This document shows positions 5,054 through 7,289 of a stretch of 7,289 bases of DNA, piece after piece. The position numbers and the translations under genes are program-made. Position 1 is the first letter of the stretch; each line of letters starts with the position of its first letter. The stretch lies in assembly GCA_026416895.1 (NCBI GenBank), contig JAOAEH010000081.1, positions 1 through 7,289 of the forward strand, in the 5' to 3' direction. The notes beneath the pieces were generated by a model that saw nothing but the letters and a program-made list of their open reading frames with translations, had not been told where the DNA came from and did no database searches. Source of the stretch: Elusimicrobiales bacterium (GTDB taxonomy: Bacteria; Elusimicrobiota; Elusimicrobia; Elusimicrobiales; UBA9959).

Positions 5054-7289
5054 ATGATAAAAAGAGTTTTGTTAGTATCAACGTTTTTATTTTCAGTATC
5101 TAATTATTTACATACTACTTCCTTAAATCCATCTCAAGAAGTATATATAACATCTATTACCTATAGTTGGGATTCAATAGGATCAAATTCATACACTTTC
5201 CAATTTTCAACAAACAACTTTCAAAGCATTTTAACATCATCAACCTTAACAGCAAACACAACTACCTTAACCCAACTAAAAGGTAATACATCATATTATT
5301 TTAGAGTAAAAATCTCAACTGAAAATGATTCAAGTTATTCTATTAACACTTTGTCAACTGTAACATTAACATCTCCTATTTATAATCCAAACATTATAAA
5401 GAATATATACTTACATACTACAAAAGCAAAAGTTATACTAAGCTATACTTCTTATAATGCAGATGATACACTACATCAAATTGAATTCTCAACTGATTCG
5501 AATTTTGATATAACAAATACAACAACTTACTTTATTACAGGGAACCCTCCATATGAAATAGAAAATCTTAACACGAATACAACATATTATTTCAGAATAA
5601 AACCAATCGATAGAATATCAAGAGAAACTACTTTTTCACAAACTATATCAACTCAAACTGTAGCAAAATTTCCAGATAATTTGGAAATTAAAATTCACAT
5701 CACAAGCATAACTATTAATTGGTCACCTGTAAACGGTTCAGAAGAAAATGGTAGTAGTGGTTATTCAATAACAATTAATGATGAAAACAATAATCTAATT
5801 TCACATGTATCAATAAGTAATCCAAATGAAGAAAACCGAGAAATAATAAATTTATCAACTAACACTTCATATATAATAAAATTTTCAGTATTAAATTCAA
5901 ATAATGTAGAAAATAAAGAAACATACTTTATTACTACATTATCTCCACAACCTCAAAATTTCCAGATGATAAATATATCATCATATTCAGCAAAATTTAT
6001 TTGGAACCAAATAACACCATCCACATATACCTCTGGATATATTCTCCAAGCATCTACCTCTCCATATTTTGAAAATTATTTATCATCTTCAACATACAAT
6101 CCGGCTCAAAATCAACTTGAAATAAATACACTCCTTCCTAATACAACGTATTATTTCAGAGTAGCTTCTTTAAATAAAGACAATACTCCAAACTATTCTA
6201 ATATATTAGATACTATGACTTTTACAATCCCACTTGATAAATCAGTAATAACCTACATAGCTTATTCTTCTAGTATAAAAGCAAATTATGAACTAAGAGG
6301 TCCTTCTACAAGCCCTTTTGGAACATACGGATATCTATTTGAAGCATCTACAACTTCATTTACAAGTGGAATAATCTATTCTTCTTACACACCATCTCAC
6401 CAAATAACAACATTAACCATATCAAATCTAAGACCAAATGTAAATTATTTTCTTAGAGTGGGAACTATAAATGGAAAAGGAGCAATAAACTATTCACAGA
6501 TATCATCTATAAAAACTCCATTCCCTGATATAAATATAAATCCACAGATTTTATCTTATTCAAGCACAACCATAACTATTAGATACTCAACAGCCGATAC
6601 TGATGGATATGTAGTGGAAGTAAGCACTGAAGAAGGATTTCCAAAAATAATTGAAATATCATCAACAAACAATAAAAATCAATCACAACTAACTTTATAT
6701 AATTTAAACACCGACAAACTATATTTTGTTCGTGCGGGAGCACTTTTTAGTGGAAGTACTAAATATTTTGAATTACAACAACCAATTAGAACTCTAACAC
6801 AACCACCTACAGTATCTAATTTCAATATTTATATAACAAGTGCTACTGCAACATGGTCAGAAATACCAAACTCAAAAGGATATTTTTTTGAAGCATCAAC
6901 ATCTACTCTTTTTAATCCAAAAATATTATCATATACAAAAAACCCTCAAACAACAACACTAAGTATAACAGAATTAACTCCAAATACAAGTTATTATTTT
7001 AGAGTAGGAAGTATAAATTCATCTAATGAACCAAATTACACCTTTATAACTGAAACTTCAACACTTGCAAACTTTCCAATAGAAACTGCTTTATCTAGAC
7101 TTACGACATACTCCATGCAAATAAATTATAATACAAACTCAAATCCACCAGATACACTATATCTAGTTGAAATATCATCAACAAACTTTTCAGATCATCC
7201 TTTAAGCACAAAATCATCTTCAACATACAATTCTTATGCTTATTTCGATAATTTAACACCAAATACCACCTACTACAAAAGAATAACAG
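5054..7289 (+). CDS. Large exported protein of tandem fibronectin type III-like units (C-terminus beyond right edge)
   Basis: An ATG at 5054 opens a frame with no stop over 745 complete codons to the window edge, so only the N-terminal part is seen. MIKRVLLVSTFLFSVS is a signal peptide-like start, so the product is inferred to be secreted or surface-exposed. The rest consists of at least eight beta-rich units, each ending in a tyrosine-corner motif (LxPNTxYYFRV): L75-V85, L172-I182, L267-F277, L361-V370, L459-V469, L551-A561, L641-V651 and L734-I744. The 90-98 residue period fits FN3 domains. Strands such as FEASTSTLF or VEISSTNF recur in the middle of units. Units 3 and 6 are degenerate at the motif. 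No enzymatic domain or sorting signal is seen in this part. No Shine-Dalgarno sequence precedes the ATG. An adhesin or surface-scaffold role is plausible, but the function is unknown. Confidence 0.9.
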   Translation, partial: MIKRVLLVSTFLFSVSNYLHTTSLNPSQEVYITSITYSWDSIGSNSYTFQFSTNNFQSILTSSTLTANTTTLTQLKGNTSYYFRVKISTENDSSYSINTLSTVTLTSPIYNPNIIKNIYLHTTKAKVILSYTSYNADDTLHQIEFSTDSNFDITNTTTYFITGNPPYEIENLNTNTTYYFRIKPIDRISRETTFSQTISTQTVAKFPDNLEIKIHITSITINWSPVNGSEENGSSGYSITINDENNNLISHVSISNPNEENREIINLSTNTSYIIKFSVLNSNNVENKETYFITTLSPQPQNFQMINISSYSAKFIWNQITPSTYTSGYILQASTSPYFENYLSSSTYNPAQNQLEINTLLPNTTYYFRVASLNKDNTPNYSNILDTMTFTIPLDKSVITYIAYSSSIKANYELRGPSTSPFGTYGYLFEASTTSFTSGIIYSSYTPSHQITTLTISNLRPNVNYFLRVGTINGKGAINYSQISSIKTPFPDININPQILSYSSTTITIRYSTADTDGYVVEVSTEEGFPKIIEISSTNNKNQSQLTLYNLNTDKLYFVRAGALFSGSTKYFELQQPIRTLTQPPTVSNFNIYITSATATWSEIPNSKGYFFEASTSTLFNPKILSYTKNPQTTTLSITELTPNTSYYFRVGSINSSNEPNYTFITETSTLANFPIETALSRLTTYSMQINYNTNSNPPDTLYLVEISSTNFSDHPLSTKSSSTYNSYAYFDNLTPNTTYYKRIT
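5276..7289 (+). repeat. Diverged tandem repeats of about 270-294 bp encoding FN3-like units
   Basis: The periodicity is clear in protein and partly visible in DNA: the 'tattatttYagaRta' core of the tyrosine corner recurs in units 1, 2, 4 and 7. Long exact matches also survive between units: 20 identical bases at 6651-6670 and 7167-7186, and 19 identical bases at 6082-6100 and 7213-7231. Most other positions have diverged, so these are old duplications with either selected strands or local gene conversion. The array continues past the right edge. Confidence 0.75.

Noticed and set aside
5276..7289. CRISPR-like or satellite array in the region of regular repeats
   Set aside because: The periodicity of about 280 bp is in frame and explained by FN3-like protein units; there are no short identical repeats with uniform spacers.

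Overview
The window is AT-rich bacterial DNA (about 30% G+C by eye) with almost no non-coding space. It holds a leftward run of four genes on the minus strand (positions 4947 down to 1), divergent from one long rightward gene on the plus strand (5054 to beyond the right edge). I found no RNA gene, insertion sequence, CRISPR array or clear hairpin terminator. The longest gene-free stretch is the 106-base divergent intergenic region; no gap approaches 300 bases.

Minus-strand run, in transcription order. First is an 840-residue receptor-like Ser/Thr protein kinase: a hydrophobic N-terminus, a TPR-containing region, one transmembrane segment and a complete C-terminal kinase domain. Second is a textbook L-threonine 3-dehydrogenase (tdh). 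Third is a TPR-containing lipoprotein that begins at the tdh stop codon. Fourth, 2 bases after the lipoprotein stop, is the start of another exported protein, cut by the left edge. The last three genes are packed as in a translationally coupled operon. The kinase and tdh are 69 bases apart with no visible terminator. Three of the four products look exported or membrane-bound, so tdh is the metabolic odd one out.

Plus strand. From 5054 an uninterrupted reading frame of 745 codons runs off the right edge. It encodes an exported protein made of at least eight fibronectin-III-like units of 90-98 residues, each ending in a 'LxPNTxYYFRV'-type tyrosine-corner motif. It is rich in Ser, Thr, Asn and Tyr, and its coding strand is strikingly poor in G.

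Intergenic region. The kinase has a perfect TTGACA/TATAAT promoter with a 15-bp spacer. Its -10 box lies only 11 bases from the ATG, which implies a nearly leaderless mRNA. A 17-bp near-perfect palindrome fills the space between the two hexamers and is a candidate operator. The plus-strand gene also lacks a Shine-Dalgarno sequence. By contrast, internal tdh has a strong GGAGGT.

Organism (inference). Low G+C, many exported proteins, eukaryote-like kinases with TPRs, and long FN3 arrays of the 'EAST...F ... LTPNTTYYFRVGSIN' type resemble what I recall from Elusimicrobiota. An AT-rich spirochaete such as Brachyspira is an alternative. I cannot confirm either without searches. The most notable content is the extracytoplasmic-TPR kinase next to a divergent giant FN3 surface protein, a plausible but unproven surface-sensing module.
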